51,052 nucleotides of DNA from Patescibacteria group bacterium (lineage in GTDB: Bacteria; Patescibacteriota; JACPGU01): the NCBI GenBank assembly GCA_028718745.1, contig JAQULF010000006.1, forward strand, positions 1 through 51,052, given 5' to 3'. Both the position numbers and the translations under genes were made by a program. Of the stretch, positions 15,333-22,244 are shown piece by piece (the first letter of the stretch is position 1; the number at the start of each line of letters is the position of its first letter). The notes below the pieces were generated by a model. That model made no database searches. It saw nothing but the letters and a program-made list of their open reading frames with translations, and was not told the origin of the DNA.

Positions 15333-15387
15333 AACATATATGGGAATGACACAAGGGGTTGTGCTTCTTGCACACTCCTTTTCTTTG

Positions 15388-15421
15388 CAAAAAAACACCC
15401 GGATTTTTTCGCTCCAGGTGT
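15388..15421 (-). terminator. intrinsic terminator for the 15455 gene
   Basis: On the minus strand ACACCTGGA pairs with TCCGGGTGT (one G-U), followed by seven T. Confidence 0.8.
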
Positions 15422-15454
15422 CGTTAATACATTCGGTGGACATTTAGTAGGGAA

Positions 15455-15910
15455 TTACATTATTATTTCGAGAGGTGCCGGTGCTAGGTTGGTATCAATG
15501 GAACCTGTTATCACTGGTCGCCAGAGGAGAGTTTCAATAGATAGTGACGACAGTGGCCCATACAGTCGTCCCGTTCGTCTCTGTGTATTGTAGAAGATGA
15601 CGACCAGTTTATCTAAGGAAGCTTCTTCGTCGTTAGGCACAATAATATCTTTTATGGTCGGGGGGATATTTTTTCCCATCACCACATCTTTTATGAAACC
15701 GACAATTTTGAAGTCGGAATATTTCGACTTCCCATCAAAAATGCCGGTGACCTGAATCAGAATTCGCAGGTCTTGATTGATGCCGAAGACCATTTTATCG
15801 TAATCCTCTGATAAATTTTCTTCGGTGCATTCCGTGATCCATTTGATAAACCACTTAAAAGACGGACCATCTACTATTGAGGCTGTAAAACCTTTCTTTT
15901 TCGGTGCCAT
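15455..15910 (-). CDS. hypothetical protein, single-gene unit
   Basis: A 151-residue soluble protein of unknown family. It begins with a basic stretch (MAPKKKGF), contains WFIKWITECTEENLSEDYDKMVFGINQDLRILIQVTG and DKLVVIFYNTQRRTGRLYGPLSSLS, and looks mixed alpha/beta. An AAAGGAGGTGTC ribosome site precedes the ATG. It has its own promoter, a leader of about 110 nt with a CTCTGA/TCAGAG hairpin, and its own terminator, as do several other accessory genes here. Function unknown. Confidence 0.7.
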   Translation of the reverse strand: MAPKKKGFTASIVDGPSFKWFIKWITECTEENLSEDYDKMVFGINQDLRILIQVTGIFDGKSKYSDFKIVGFIKDVVMGKNIPPTIKDIIVPNDEEASLDKLVVIFYNTQRRTGRLYGPLSSLSIETLLWRPVITGSIDTNLAPAPLEIIM

Positions 15911-16024
15911 AAGACACCTCCTTTTCAGCAGTAGTTGCCACGCTGTTCTCTGAAAAAAAATCAGAGCACCTGGGCCATAAGACCAAGGAATTTTTTATGT
16001 TAAAGTCCGAGGACTGACAATTTA

Positions 16025-16053
16025 ATTATAACAAAAATTACTCATTAGAGCAA
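16025..16053 (-). promoter_or_regulatory. promoter of the 15455 gene
   Basis: Minus strand: TTGCTC, 17-nt spacer, TATAAT. The leader to the ATG is about 110 nt and contains CCTTGG...CCCAGG and CTCTGA...TCAGAG pairs. Confidence 0.65.
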
Positions 16054-16056
16054 TTT

Positions 16057-17094
16057 TTATTTATCCGCTTTCCTTAAATCCTCCACTATTTCCTCCATAT
16101 TTCCCTCCATAATACTTTCAATATCGTGCCAACTCTCTTTGATGCGGTGGTCGGTGACGCGGTTTTGGGGAAAATTGTAAGTACGGATTTTTTCGGAACG
16201 ATCGCCGGTTCCAATTTGCGATTTTCTGGTTTCACCGCGCTCTTTTGCCAATCTTTCTCTTTCGGCTTCATAAATTCGAGATCGCAAAACTTTCATCGCT
16301 TTCTCACGATTTTTCATTTGCGATTTTTCATCTTGGCAGGAAACTACCGTATTTGTTGGAATATGCGTAATTCTTATAGCCGAATAAGTAGTATTTACGC
16401 TTTGTCCACCCGGTCCGGAGGAACAAAAGGTATCGATTCTCAAATCTTCCGGTTTTATCTCAACATCCACTTCTTCGGCTTGTGGCATTATGGCGACAGT
16501 TACGGTTGAAGTATGCACTCGGCCTTTGCTTTCGGTGTCCGGAATTCTTTGGACGCGATGCACACCCATTTCATATTTGAATAATGAATAAGCGCCGCGG
16601 CCGGAAATTTCCGCGGTTAAATCTTTAATTCCGCCCAAGTCGCTTCTATTCATAGAAATAATGGAAACAGAAAAACCGTTTTTTTCGGCGAATTTGGAAT
16701 ACATGCGAAAAAGCTCTTCGCCAAATAAAGCTGATTCTTCTCCTCCGGCAGCAGGGCGGATTTCCATGATAATATCTTTAGAGTCCATAGGATCGGCAGG
16801 GTGAAAATAAGTATTAAGTAGTAAGTAGTAAGTATTAAGCAATTCTTCGAGCTTCTTATTTTCTTGTCCTGCTATTTTAACGAGTTCTTGGTCGCTTTCA
16901 TTATTTAGAATTTCTTCATTCTCTTTTATTTCCTTTTCAGTTTTTTCTTTCTTATCCCAGATGTCTAAAATTTTTTTAATCTCATTATATTCTTGGGAAA
17001 CTTTGACAAAATTTTCGGACATAGAAAAGCCGGGGTCAGACATCTGGCTTTCAAGTTCGGCCTTTTTAGATTGAAGTTGTTTTATTTCGTCCAT
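16057..17094 (-). CDS. prfA: peptide chain release factor 1
   Basis: RF1 ends translation at UAA and UAG. The 345-residue protein contains the GGQ motif ([17 protein letters not shown]) that enters the peptidyl transferase centre, and [18 protein letters not shown], where PDT fits the P-x-T stop-recognition motif of RF1. The N-terminal coiled-coil domain is present. Between residues about 80 and 95 the sequence [13 protein letters not shown] is encoded by a 7-bp tandem repeat (16808-16840), which is foreign to the family at that place. PrmC, its methyltransferase, is upstream in the window and has the same kind of repeat. Confidence 0.96.
   Translation of the reverse strand: MDEIKQLQSKKAELESQMSDPGFSMSENFVKVSQEYNEIKKILDIWDKKEKTEKEIKENEEILNNESDQELVKIAGQENKKLEELLNTYYLLLNTYFHPADPMDSKDIIMEIRPAAGGEESALFGEELFRMYSKFAEKNGFSVSIISMNRSDLGGIKDLTAEISGRGAYSLFKYEMGVHRVQRIPDTESKGRVHTSTVTVAIMPQAEEVDVEIKPEDLRIDTFCSSGPGGQSVNTTYSAIRITHIPTNTVVSCQDEKSQMKNREKAMKVLRSRIYEAERERLAKERGETRKSQIGTGDRSEKIRTYNFPQNRVTDHRIKESWHDIESIMEGNMEEIVEDLRKADK
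16808..16840. repeat. heptanucleotide tandem repeat inside prfA
   Basis: About 4.7 units of TAAGTAG/TAAGTAT. It encodes [11 protein letters not shown] on the minus strand. Confidence 0.88.
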
Positions 17095-17104
17095 ATTTTT
17101 TTAT

Positions 17105-17264
17105 TGTCATCCCCGAGCACTGATGTACTCATCAGTAAATCGGGGATCCACTACCAATATATTATAAATGCATTATTTATTCTTATTGTGCTGGATCCCA
17201 GATATTCTCTTTGCGCTTTTTATATTATATTCTGGTAAGCGCAAAATAGAGTTCTGGGATGACA
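17105..17264. repeat. TGTCATCC-family repeat, copy 2
   Basis: 160 bp bounded by TGTCATCC and GGATGACA. It shares CTGATGTACTCATCAG and AGATATTCTCTT with copy 1. It lies upstream of prfA. Confidence 0.82.
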
Positions 17265-17322
17265 CAAGGGGGCATTGTTTCTTGCTGATTACTATTATAA
17301 ACTACTTTTATTTCTTTTCCAA

Positions 17323-17355
17323 CAAAAAACCCGCATTATAACGGGCTTTGTTTTT
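17323..17355 (-). terminator. intrinsic terminator of rpmE
   Basis: Minus strand: AAGCCCG/CGGGTT hairpin followed by a T-run. The plus strand also has T after the stem. Confidence 0.7.
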
Positions 17356-17367
17356 CATCAAAACTAT

Positions 17368-17718
17368 CTACTTAGTCGCTTTTTTCACAGTTACTTTTCC
17401 GCCTTTTGTAGCAGAAGAAAGCTTCTTTGGCTTTTTTGCCTTAACTTCAACATCCTTGATTTCAATCTCTTTTTCTCTTCTTATGGCATTCTTTGCGCTC
17501 TTTGAAATCATACCTTCTTGTTTCAAAGCCGCTTTCTTTTGAAATTTCTCTATTCGGCCGGCTGTATCAATGATTTTTTGCTTGCCGGTAAAGAAAGGAT
17601 GGCAAGCGGAACAAACTTCAACCTTAATAACCGGTACAGTTCCGCCGGTTGTGAATGAATTGCCGCAGCTGCAGGTTACAGTTGCGGGACCATAGGTGGG
17701 GTGGATATTTTTTTTCAT
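17368..17718 (-). CDS. rpmE: 50S ribosomal protein L31, zinc-binding type, long tail
   Basis: L31 of the large subunit. I start at [10 protein letters not shown] (17718), the conserved N-terminus; an in-frame upstream ATG at 17766 adds only a hydrophobic tail from non-coding DNA. Zinc ligands are seen as CSCG (Cys-x-Cys) and CSACHPF (Cys-x2-Cys), with the usual [20 protein letters not shown]. At 116 residues it is longer than the usual 70; the extra 45 residues are Lys-rich ([20 protein letters not shown]...), a plausible rRNA-contacting extension. Confidence 0.93.
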   Translation of the reverse strand: MKKNIHPTYGPATVTCSCGNSFTTGGTVPVIKVEVCSACHPFFTGKQKIIDTAGRIEKFQKKAALKQEGMISKSAKNAIRREKEIEIKDVEVKAKKPKKLSSATKGGKVTVKKATK

Positions 17719-17862
17719 AGGATAAAATAAAAGATTAAATATAAAATATAAAAAACAAATATTCAAAAATATAAAAATAAAAAATTGCGAAGCAATTACT
17801 AAATTTTTTATCTTTTATCTTTTATTTTTTATATTTCTAAATTCTATCACACAATTATCTGG

Positions 17863-17891
17863 TTGACAAGGAAAAAAATATGAGATAAGAT
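17863..17891 (+). promoter_or_regulatory. strong promoter of rpsB-tsf
   Basis: Perfect TTGACA, 17-nt spacer, TAAGAT. The leader to rpsB is about 105 nt and holds a palindromic repeat at 17932-17961. Confidence 0.75.
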
Positions 17892-17931
17892 AGCTATTAG
17901 CAAATAACATTTGTTGTTTGCGTTTTATTTG

Positions 17932-17961
17932 TCACGCTACGCGTGATCGGGCGAAGCCTGA
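17932..17961. repeat. tandem-hairpin repeat, TCACGC family, copy 2
   Basis: TCACGC-TAC-GCGTGA then TCGGGC-GAA-GCCTGA in the rpsB leader; one base differs from the copy at 9677. Confidence 0.9.
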
Positions 17962-18004
17962 TAACTATTTGTTTGTAGTTTTTATTCGTAATAATTTGGA
18001 CGAT

Positions 18005-18679
18005 ATGGCAAAGATTGATTTTACAATGCAAGAGCTTCTTTCTTCAGGCGCGCACTTTGGACATGTACGGGAAAAATATAATCCCAAAATGTCCTCTTTT
18101 GTATTTGGTTTGAGAGAAGGAGTTCATCTGATTGATTTGGAAAAGACTGTGATTTATCTTTCAAAAGCTTTGGATTATATTAAAGATCAGAAAGAAAAAG
18201 GCAAAACCATTCTATTCGTTTGTACCAAACAAGGGTTAAATAGCATGGTCCGCGAGTTAGCTATCGAAACCGGTATGCCTTTTGTAACTTACCGATGGCC
18301 GGGTGGAATGTTGACCAATTTTGATACTTTGAAAAAACAGATTAAAAAATTCAATGATCTTGAAAAATTAACCGAATCGGAAGAATGGGAAAAAATGACC
18401 AAAAAAGCTAAGTCGGTTGTAAATAAGCAAATTGAAAAATTGAATAAGAGCTTTGAAGGTGTAAAGAAAATGACAAAGGTTCCGGATAATATCTTCATCA
18501 TAGATACGGTTGCGGAAAAGACTGCTATCGCGGAAGCAAAGAGAATCAAGATTCCGATTATTGCTATTGTAGATACAAACAGCAATCCTACCGAAATTAA
18601 TTATCCAATCCCAGCCAATGATGATGCGAGGCGTGGGATAGAACTGATATTGGGGGAAATCAAAAAAGCATTAATTTAA
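18005..18679 (+). CDS. rpsB: 30S ribosomal protein S2
   Basis: S2 of the small subunit, 224 residues. I start at ATG 18005 (MAKIDFTMQELLSSGAHFGH), the conserved N-terminus; an in-frame ATG at 17918 would add 29 residues read from the repeat in the leader. Family blocks are GAHFGHVREKYNPKM, IFIIDTVAEKTAIAEAKRI and IAIVDTNSNPTEINYPIPANDDA. tsf follows after 8 nt, the common bacterial order. The promoter is at 17863-17891. The hairpin repeat in the leader could affect expression. Confidence 0.96.
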   Translation: MAKIDFTMQELLSSGAHFGHVREKYNPKMSSFVFGLREGVHLIDLEKTVIYLSKALDYIKDQKEKGKTILFVCTKQGLNSMVRELAIETGMPFVTYRWPGGMLTNFDTLKKQIKKFNDLEKLTESEEWEKMTKKAKSVVNKQIEKLNKSFEGVKKMTKVPDNIFIIDTVAEKTAIAEAKRIKIPIIAIVDTNSNPTEINYPIPANDDARRGIELILGEIKKALI

Positions 18680-18687
18680 ACAAAAAT

Positions 18688-19155
18688 ATGGCAACAAAAG
18701 AGATCAAAGCATCTGATGTACAGGAGATTAGAAGTCAAACCGGTCTTGGTGTCATGGATATTAAGAAAGCATTAGAAGAAGCAAAAGGCGATAAGGAAAA
18801 AGCCTTGAAGATTTTATCAGCTTCCGCCGGCGCAAAAATGGAAAAAAGAGCCGGCCGAGCAACAGGTCAAGGAAAAATCGGCGCTTATGTTCATGGCGAC
18901 GGTAAATCAGCTTGTTTAGTAGAAGTTGATTGCGAAACGGATTTTGTGGCAAAAAATGAAGATTTTAATAATTTTATAAAAGAACTGACTTTGCAGGTTA
19001 TTTCAATGAAGCCAGCCGATGTTGAAGAACTTCTTGCGCAAGATTTTGTGAAGGATCCTTCAAAGACAATTGCCGATATGCTAAAAGAAATTATTGCAAA
19101 AACAGGTGAGAATATTGTAATTAAAAGATTTGTTATATACCAGATTGGTGAATAA
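18688..19155 (+). CDS. tsf: elongation factor Ts, short form
   Basis: EF-Ts recycles EF-Tu by releasing GDP. The N-terminal UBA-like domain is intact (DVQEIRSQTGLGVMDIKKALEEAKGDKEKAL), as is the exchange motif area (GKIGAYVHGDGKSACLVEVDCETDFVAKNEDF). At 155 residues it lacks the second core subdomain and coiled coil of the 280-residue E. coli protein and is shorter than the 196-residue Thermus form. The C-terminus (NIVIKRFVIYQIGE) resembles the normal ending, so this is a natural short form and not a broken gene. Confidence 0.93.
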   Translation: MATKEIKASDVQEIRSQTGLGVMDIKKALEEAKGDKEKALKILSASAGAKMEKRAGRATGQGKIGAYVHGDGKSACLVEVDCETDFVAKNEDFNNFIKELTLQVISMKPADVEELLAQDFVKDPSKTIADMLKEIIAKTGENIVIKRFVIYQIGE

Positions 19156-19157
19156 TT

Positions 19158-19195
19158 GGTCTACGAATTACGAATCAGTACGAATATACGAATGG
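19158..19195. repeat. TACGAAT-family repeat, left arm
   Basis: Nearly identical to the left arm at 8833. It begins just after tsf. A piece resembling the right arm lies after pdaD at 19867-19880. Confidence 0.75.
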
Positions 19196-19199
19196 TATT

Positions 19200-19225
19200 G
19201 TGGGACAGAAGTTTTCTGTTCCCAC
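19200..19225 (+). terminator. hairpin after tsf, possible terminator
   Basis: GTGGGACAGAA pairs with TTCTGTTCCCAC (one bulge), then a TTTTATTTT tract. It might also be a REP of the GGAACAG type. Confidence 0.45.
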
Positions 19226-19258
19226 AATTGTGTTTTATTTTGGCCGAAAAATAAGCTG

Positions 19259-19286
19259 TTGCATATTTGAAAAATGATACTATAAT
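19259..19286 (+). promoter_or_regulatory. promoter of pdaD
   Basis: TTGCAT, 16-nt spacer, TATAAT (19281-19286). A CTGGAGGA ribosome site precedes the GTG start. Confidence 0.6.
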
Positions 19287-19328
19287 TGTTTTCGACCATA
19301 AAAATAATAAATCTGGAGGAAAAACACA

Positions 19329-19871
19329 GTGGTTCCGAAGAAAATATTTTTTACAACCGGAGTTGGAGTTCATAAAGACAAACTGGCTTCTTTTGAGTCA
19401 GCGCTTCGCGAAGCGGGGATTGAGAAATGCAATCTGGTTTATGTTTCCAGTATTTATCCACCGCATTGCGAAATTGTCAGCAAAGAAGACGGTGTTAATC
19501 AATTAAAGGCGGGTCAGATAACATTTTGTGTTATGGCCAGAATGGAAACTAATGAACCGAGCAGATTAATTTCAACTGCGATTGGTTTTGCGCAGCCGGC
19601 CGATGAAAATGTACATGGATATTTATCCGAGCATCATTCTTATGGCGAGACGGCGGAGCAGGCGGGTGAATACGCCGAAGATTTAGCCGCGACAATGTTG
19701 GCAACTACACTGGGTATAGAATTTGATCCTGATTTGGCTTGGGATGAAAGAAAACAAGTTTACGAAGCCTCTGGAAGCATTATCGACACCAAAAACTTTG
19801 CTATATCAGCCGAAGGCGACATCAACGGTCTCTGGACGACAGTGATATCGGCTGCTGTATTCATTTTGTAA
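19329..19871 (+). CDS. pdaD: pyruvoyl-dependent arginine decarboxylase
   Basis: PvlArgDC makes agmatine from arginine for polyamine synthesis or acid resistance. The protein self-cleaves between two serines, and the second becomes the pyruvoyl group; [12 protein letters not shown] has the Ser40-Ser41 pair. The N-terminus ([27 protein letters not shown]) and the [23 protein letters not shown] block also match, and 180 residues is near the archaeal length of about 165. The start is GTG, chosen for the GGAGGA site 11 nt upstream. The family is mainly archaeal, with some bacteria. Repeat arms on both sides hint at insertion between tsf and frr. Confidence 0.92.
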   Translation: MVPKKIFFTTGVGVHKDKLASFESALREAGIEKCNLVYVSSIYPPHCEIVSKEDGVNQLKAGQITFCVMARMETNEPSRLISTAIGFAQPADENVHGYLSEHHSYGETAEQAGEYAEDLAATMLATTLGIEFDPDLAWDERKQVYEASGSIIDTKNFAISAEGDINGLWTTVISAAVFIL

Positions 19872-19878
19872 TTCGTAG

Positions 19879-19884
19879 TATAAT
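19879..19884 (+). promoter_or_regulatory. -10 box TATAAT, leaderless frr
   Basis: TATAAT ends 6 nt before the frr ATG. Its first bases come from the end of a TACGAAT-type repeat (GTAATTCGTAGTA). Confidence 0.65.
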
Positions 19885-19890
19885 TGATTT

Positions 19891-20436
19891 ATGGAAAATA
19901 TAATCAAAACCACAAAAGAAAAGTTAGAAAAAGCCAAAGCTTTTTTTGAAGAAGAAATTCGATCCGTCCGAACCGGCAGAGCGAATAGTATTTTGGTGGA
20001 AGATATTAAAATCGATGTTTATGGTTCGTCAATGCGGCTGAAAGATTGCGCTTCCATTACCGTTCCGGATGCGATGAATATCGTTATTTCACCATGGGAC
20101 AAAGGCAATATGAAGGCGATTGAAGACGCGATCCGTAATTCAAATCTTGGGGTTGGCGTGGTAAATAATGGCGAAACTGTTCGCGTTACACTTCCGGAGC
20201 TTTCATCAGAACGAAGAGAGGAAATGAAAAAAATGGTCGCTAAAAAATCCGAAGAAACCAAAATCGCGATGCGCAACATTCGTCGTGAAGCAATTGATGA
20301 GATTAAGAAAAAAGAAAAAGAATTAGGCGAGGATGTGGTTGATCGTGCAGAAAAAGAAATACAGCAGGTTTTAGACAAAGCTATAGGAGAGCTGGAGGTA
20401 ATAGTGGGAAAAAAGAACAAGGAAATAAATGGGTAG
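19891..20436 (+). CDS. frr: ribosome recycling factor
   Basis: RRF splits post-termination ribosomes with EF-G. The protein has 181 residues, the normal length. Conserved blocks are EEIRSVRTGRANSILVEDIKIDVYGS, PWDKGNMKAIEDAIRNSNLGV and LSSERREEMKKMVAKKSEETKIAMRNIRREA, covering the coiled-coil three-helix bundle and the hinge. It lies in the order rpsB-tsf-(pdaD)-frr-rseP-proS, the usual cluster without pyrH and cdsA. The ATG is fixed by the -10 box 6 nt upstream. Confidence 0.97.
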   Translation: MENIIKTTKEKLEKAKAFFEEEIRSVRTGRANSILVEDIKIDVYGSSMRLKDCASITVPDAMNIVISPWDKGNMKAIEDAIRNSNLGVGVVNNGETVRVTLPELSSERREEMKKMVAKKSEETKIAMRNIRREAIDEIKKKEKELGEDVVDRAEKEIQQVLDKAIGELEVIVGKKNKEING

Positions 20437-20448
20437 AGTAATGATTAT

Positions 20449-20512
20449 ATGAATAAAGGATTAAATGATTAAAGATAACCAAACTTTTCTAATCATTTAT
20501 TCCTGTATTCAT
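20449..20512. repeat. inverted repeat after frr
   Basis: The arms ATGAATAAAGGATTAAATG and CATTTATTCCTGTATTCAT (with TAATCA/TGATTA ends) pair over 23 bp with 3 mismatches around an 18-nt loop. It may serve as a terminator or be a dispersed repeat. Confidence 0.7.
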
Positions 20513-20536
20513 TTATTCATTTTTATTTAATTTTTT

Positions 20537-21619
20537 ATGAATTTTATTATCGCTTGGCTTCCTACAACCATCGTCTTTTTTCTTCTGCTTGGCATATTGG
20601 TTTTTGTGCATGAACTGGGGCATTTTATTGCGGCTAGGCTTTCCGGAATGAAAGTGGAGGAGTTTGCTTTTGGCTTTCCGCCAAAAATTTGGAGCAAGAA
20701 ATACAAGGGGACAAAGTATGCGATTAATCTTTTTCCGATTGGCGGATATGTCAAAATTTTAGGGGAAGACGGGGATAGTAAAGACAAAAATGCTTTTGGC
20801 AGCAAATCCATTCGGGCTCGAATGTTTGTTCTGGTTGCCGGAGTTACCATGAATTTCATTTTAGCCTTTTTAGCTATCATGGTTCTTTTTTGGGTTGGAC
20901 TGCCGCCATTAGTCAGTACGCCGGAAAAATATAATGGCACAGTGATTGAAGGCAGTGGAGGTTTATATATAGAATCGATTAATGCAGATAGTTTGGCGCA
21001 AAAATATGATTTCAAAATAGGGGACACCATAGTTAGTGTTGATGGGGTTAATGTGCCCCGAGTTGGTGATTTACGAGAGCAAGTGGCAAAAAACAAGGGC
21101 GGCAAATTATCCATAGAGTTAAAAAGAGGAAATGATATTTTAAATAAAGAAATTGAAATTGGCGATAATTCAGTACTTGGAGTTGGTTTAATCGAAAAAG
21201 TATTTCATGTTTCTTATTCGTGGTGGAAGGTCCCATATTATGCATTGCTTGAAACAGGCCGCACTCTTTGGGCGGCGGTCGTTGCTATAATCAACTTCTT
21301 TAAAAATCTGATTATTTCTCATGCTGTTCCGGCAGATGTAGTGGGTCCGATTGGATTATTTGGCATTACTTCGGTAGCGCTAAGCCTTGGTTTCGGCTAT
21401 ATTTTGATGCTTTTGATTTTATTAACCATAAATCTCGGCATCATTAACATCTTGCCCTTTCCAGCTCTGGATGGTGGGCGAGTAGTATTTCTGATTGCCG
21501 AAAAAATCCGAGGCAAAAAAGTCGCCGAACATGTCGAGGGGATTATAAATCTGATCGGATTTTGGCTTTTAATTATTCTTATGATTTTAGTTGCGGTGAG
21601 AGATGTGATGAGGCTGTAA
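20537..21619 (+). CDS. rseP: site-2 protease family, RIP metalloprotease
   Basis: An intramembrane zinc protease (M50B) that cuts membrane-bound regulators such as anti-sigma factors. The HExxH site is His25-Glu26-x2-His29 in VFVHELGHFIAAR, inside the first membrane helix, and the third ligand is in NILPFPALDGGRVVF. A PDZ domain lies between, around residues 145-200 (ESINADSLAQKYDFKIGDTIVSVDGVNV). The last helix is IGFWLLIILMILVAV. At 360 residues it is compact with a single PDZ. It lies between frr and proS, a conserved location. Confidence 0.94.
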   Translation: MNFIIAWLPTTIVFFLLLGILVFVHELGHFIAARLSGMKVEEFAFGFPPKIWSKKYKGTKYAINLFPIGGYVKILGEDGDSKDKNAFGSKSIRARMFVLVAGVTMNFILAFLAIMVLFWVGLPPLVSTPEKYNGTVIEGSGGLYIESINADSLAQKYDFKIGDTIVSVDGVNVPRVGDLREQVAKNKGGKLSIELKRGNDILNKEIEIGDNSVLGVGLIEKVFHVSYSWWKVPYYALLETGRTLWAAVVAIINFFKNLIISHAVPADVVGPIGLFGITSVALSLGFGYILMLLILLTINLGIINILPFPALDGGRVVFLIAEKIRGKKVAEHVEGIINLIGFWLLIILMILVAVRDVMRL

Positions 21620-21634
21620 CCGCCAATGTTCTAA

Positions 21635-22204
21635 ATGCAAAACAAAAATAGAAAATCAATTAGGTTGAAAAAATATAATTATTCCGAACCGGGGGATTAT
21701 TTTGTGACGATCTGTACGAAAGATCGATCATGCATTTTAGGAGATGTTAGAGATGAAAAAATGATCTTAAATGAGATTGGCAATATTGTTGATAGATGTT
21801 TATTAAAAATTACCGAACATTTTTCCAATACAGAATTGGATATATTCCAAATAATGCCTAATCATATTCATTTTATATTGAGAATTCTAGAAGAGGATTT
21901 TATTGTAGGGAACAGGCATGCCTGTTCCTCATCAAAAAGCGATACAAATATCAGGAACAGCCATGGCTGTTCCCTACAAGAAGAAAAACGGCAGTATCAA
22001 AAATTACCTGTTATTGTTGGTTCATTTAAATCATCTGTTACCAGAATTTGTAAACAAAATAATTTATCAATCCAATGGCAGAAATCATACTATGATGAAA
22101 TTATCATAAACGAAAAACATTATTCCGAGGTTTATGACTATATTCTCTCCAATCCCCAAACCTGGGATCGGGACAGGAATAATCCTAAGAACTCTGACAA
22201 ATAA
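21635..22204 (+). CDS. REP-associated tyrosine transposase (second copy)
   Basis: A 189-residue Y1/HUH transposase, of a different subgroup from the 14581 gene. The HUH site is in FQIMPNHIHFILRI, and the N-terminus (KSIRLKKYNYSEPGDYFVTICTKDR) is typical. The C-terminal region with QWQKSYYDEIIINEKHYSEVYDYILSNP holds the likely catalytic Tyr. Residues about 91-115 (VGNRHACSSSKSDTNIRNSHGCSLQ) are read from an in-frame REP doublet at 21904-21978. It is inserted between rseP and proS and has no strong ribosome site. Confidence 0.87.
   Translation: MQNKNRKSIRLKKYNYSEPGDYFVTICTKDRSCILGDVRDEKMILNEIGNIVDRCLLKITEHFSNTELDIFQIMPNHIHFILRILEEDFIVGNRHACSSSKSDTNIRNSHGCSLQEEKRQYQKLPVIVGSFKSSVTRICKQNNLSIQWQKSYYDEIIINEKHYSEVYDYILSNPQTWDRDRNNPKNSDK
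21904..21978. repeat. REP doublet inside transposase 2
   Basis: TGTAGGGAACAGGCATGCCTG... then a 25-nt spacer and GGAACAGCCATGGCTGTTCC-CTACA. It is 75 bp, the same length as the doublet inside transposase 1. The first hairpin is the same sequence as the prmC palindrome at 11656. Confidence 0.92.
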
Positions 22205-22232
22205 AAAGGATTTTATTTTTTAAATAATTTGT

Positions 22233-22238
22233 TATAAT
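22233..22238 (+). promoter_or_regulatory. -10 box TATAAT, leaderless proS
   Basis: TATAAT ends 6 nt before ATG 22245. This favours that ATG over the in-frame TTG at 22239. Confidence 0.65.
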
Positions 22239-22244
22239 TTGGAT

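Noticed and set aside
16126-16509. 127-codon frame on the plus strand inside prfA
   Set aside because: prfA on the other strand contains GGQ and other conserved motifs in this interval.
17918-18004. N-terminal extension of S2
   Set aside because: The extra 29 residues are read from the hairpin repeat and leader; the conserved S2 start is at 18005.
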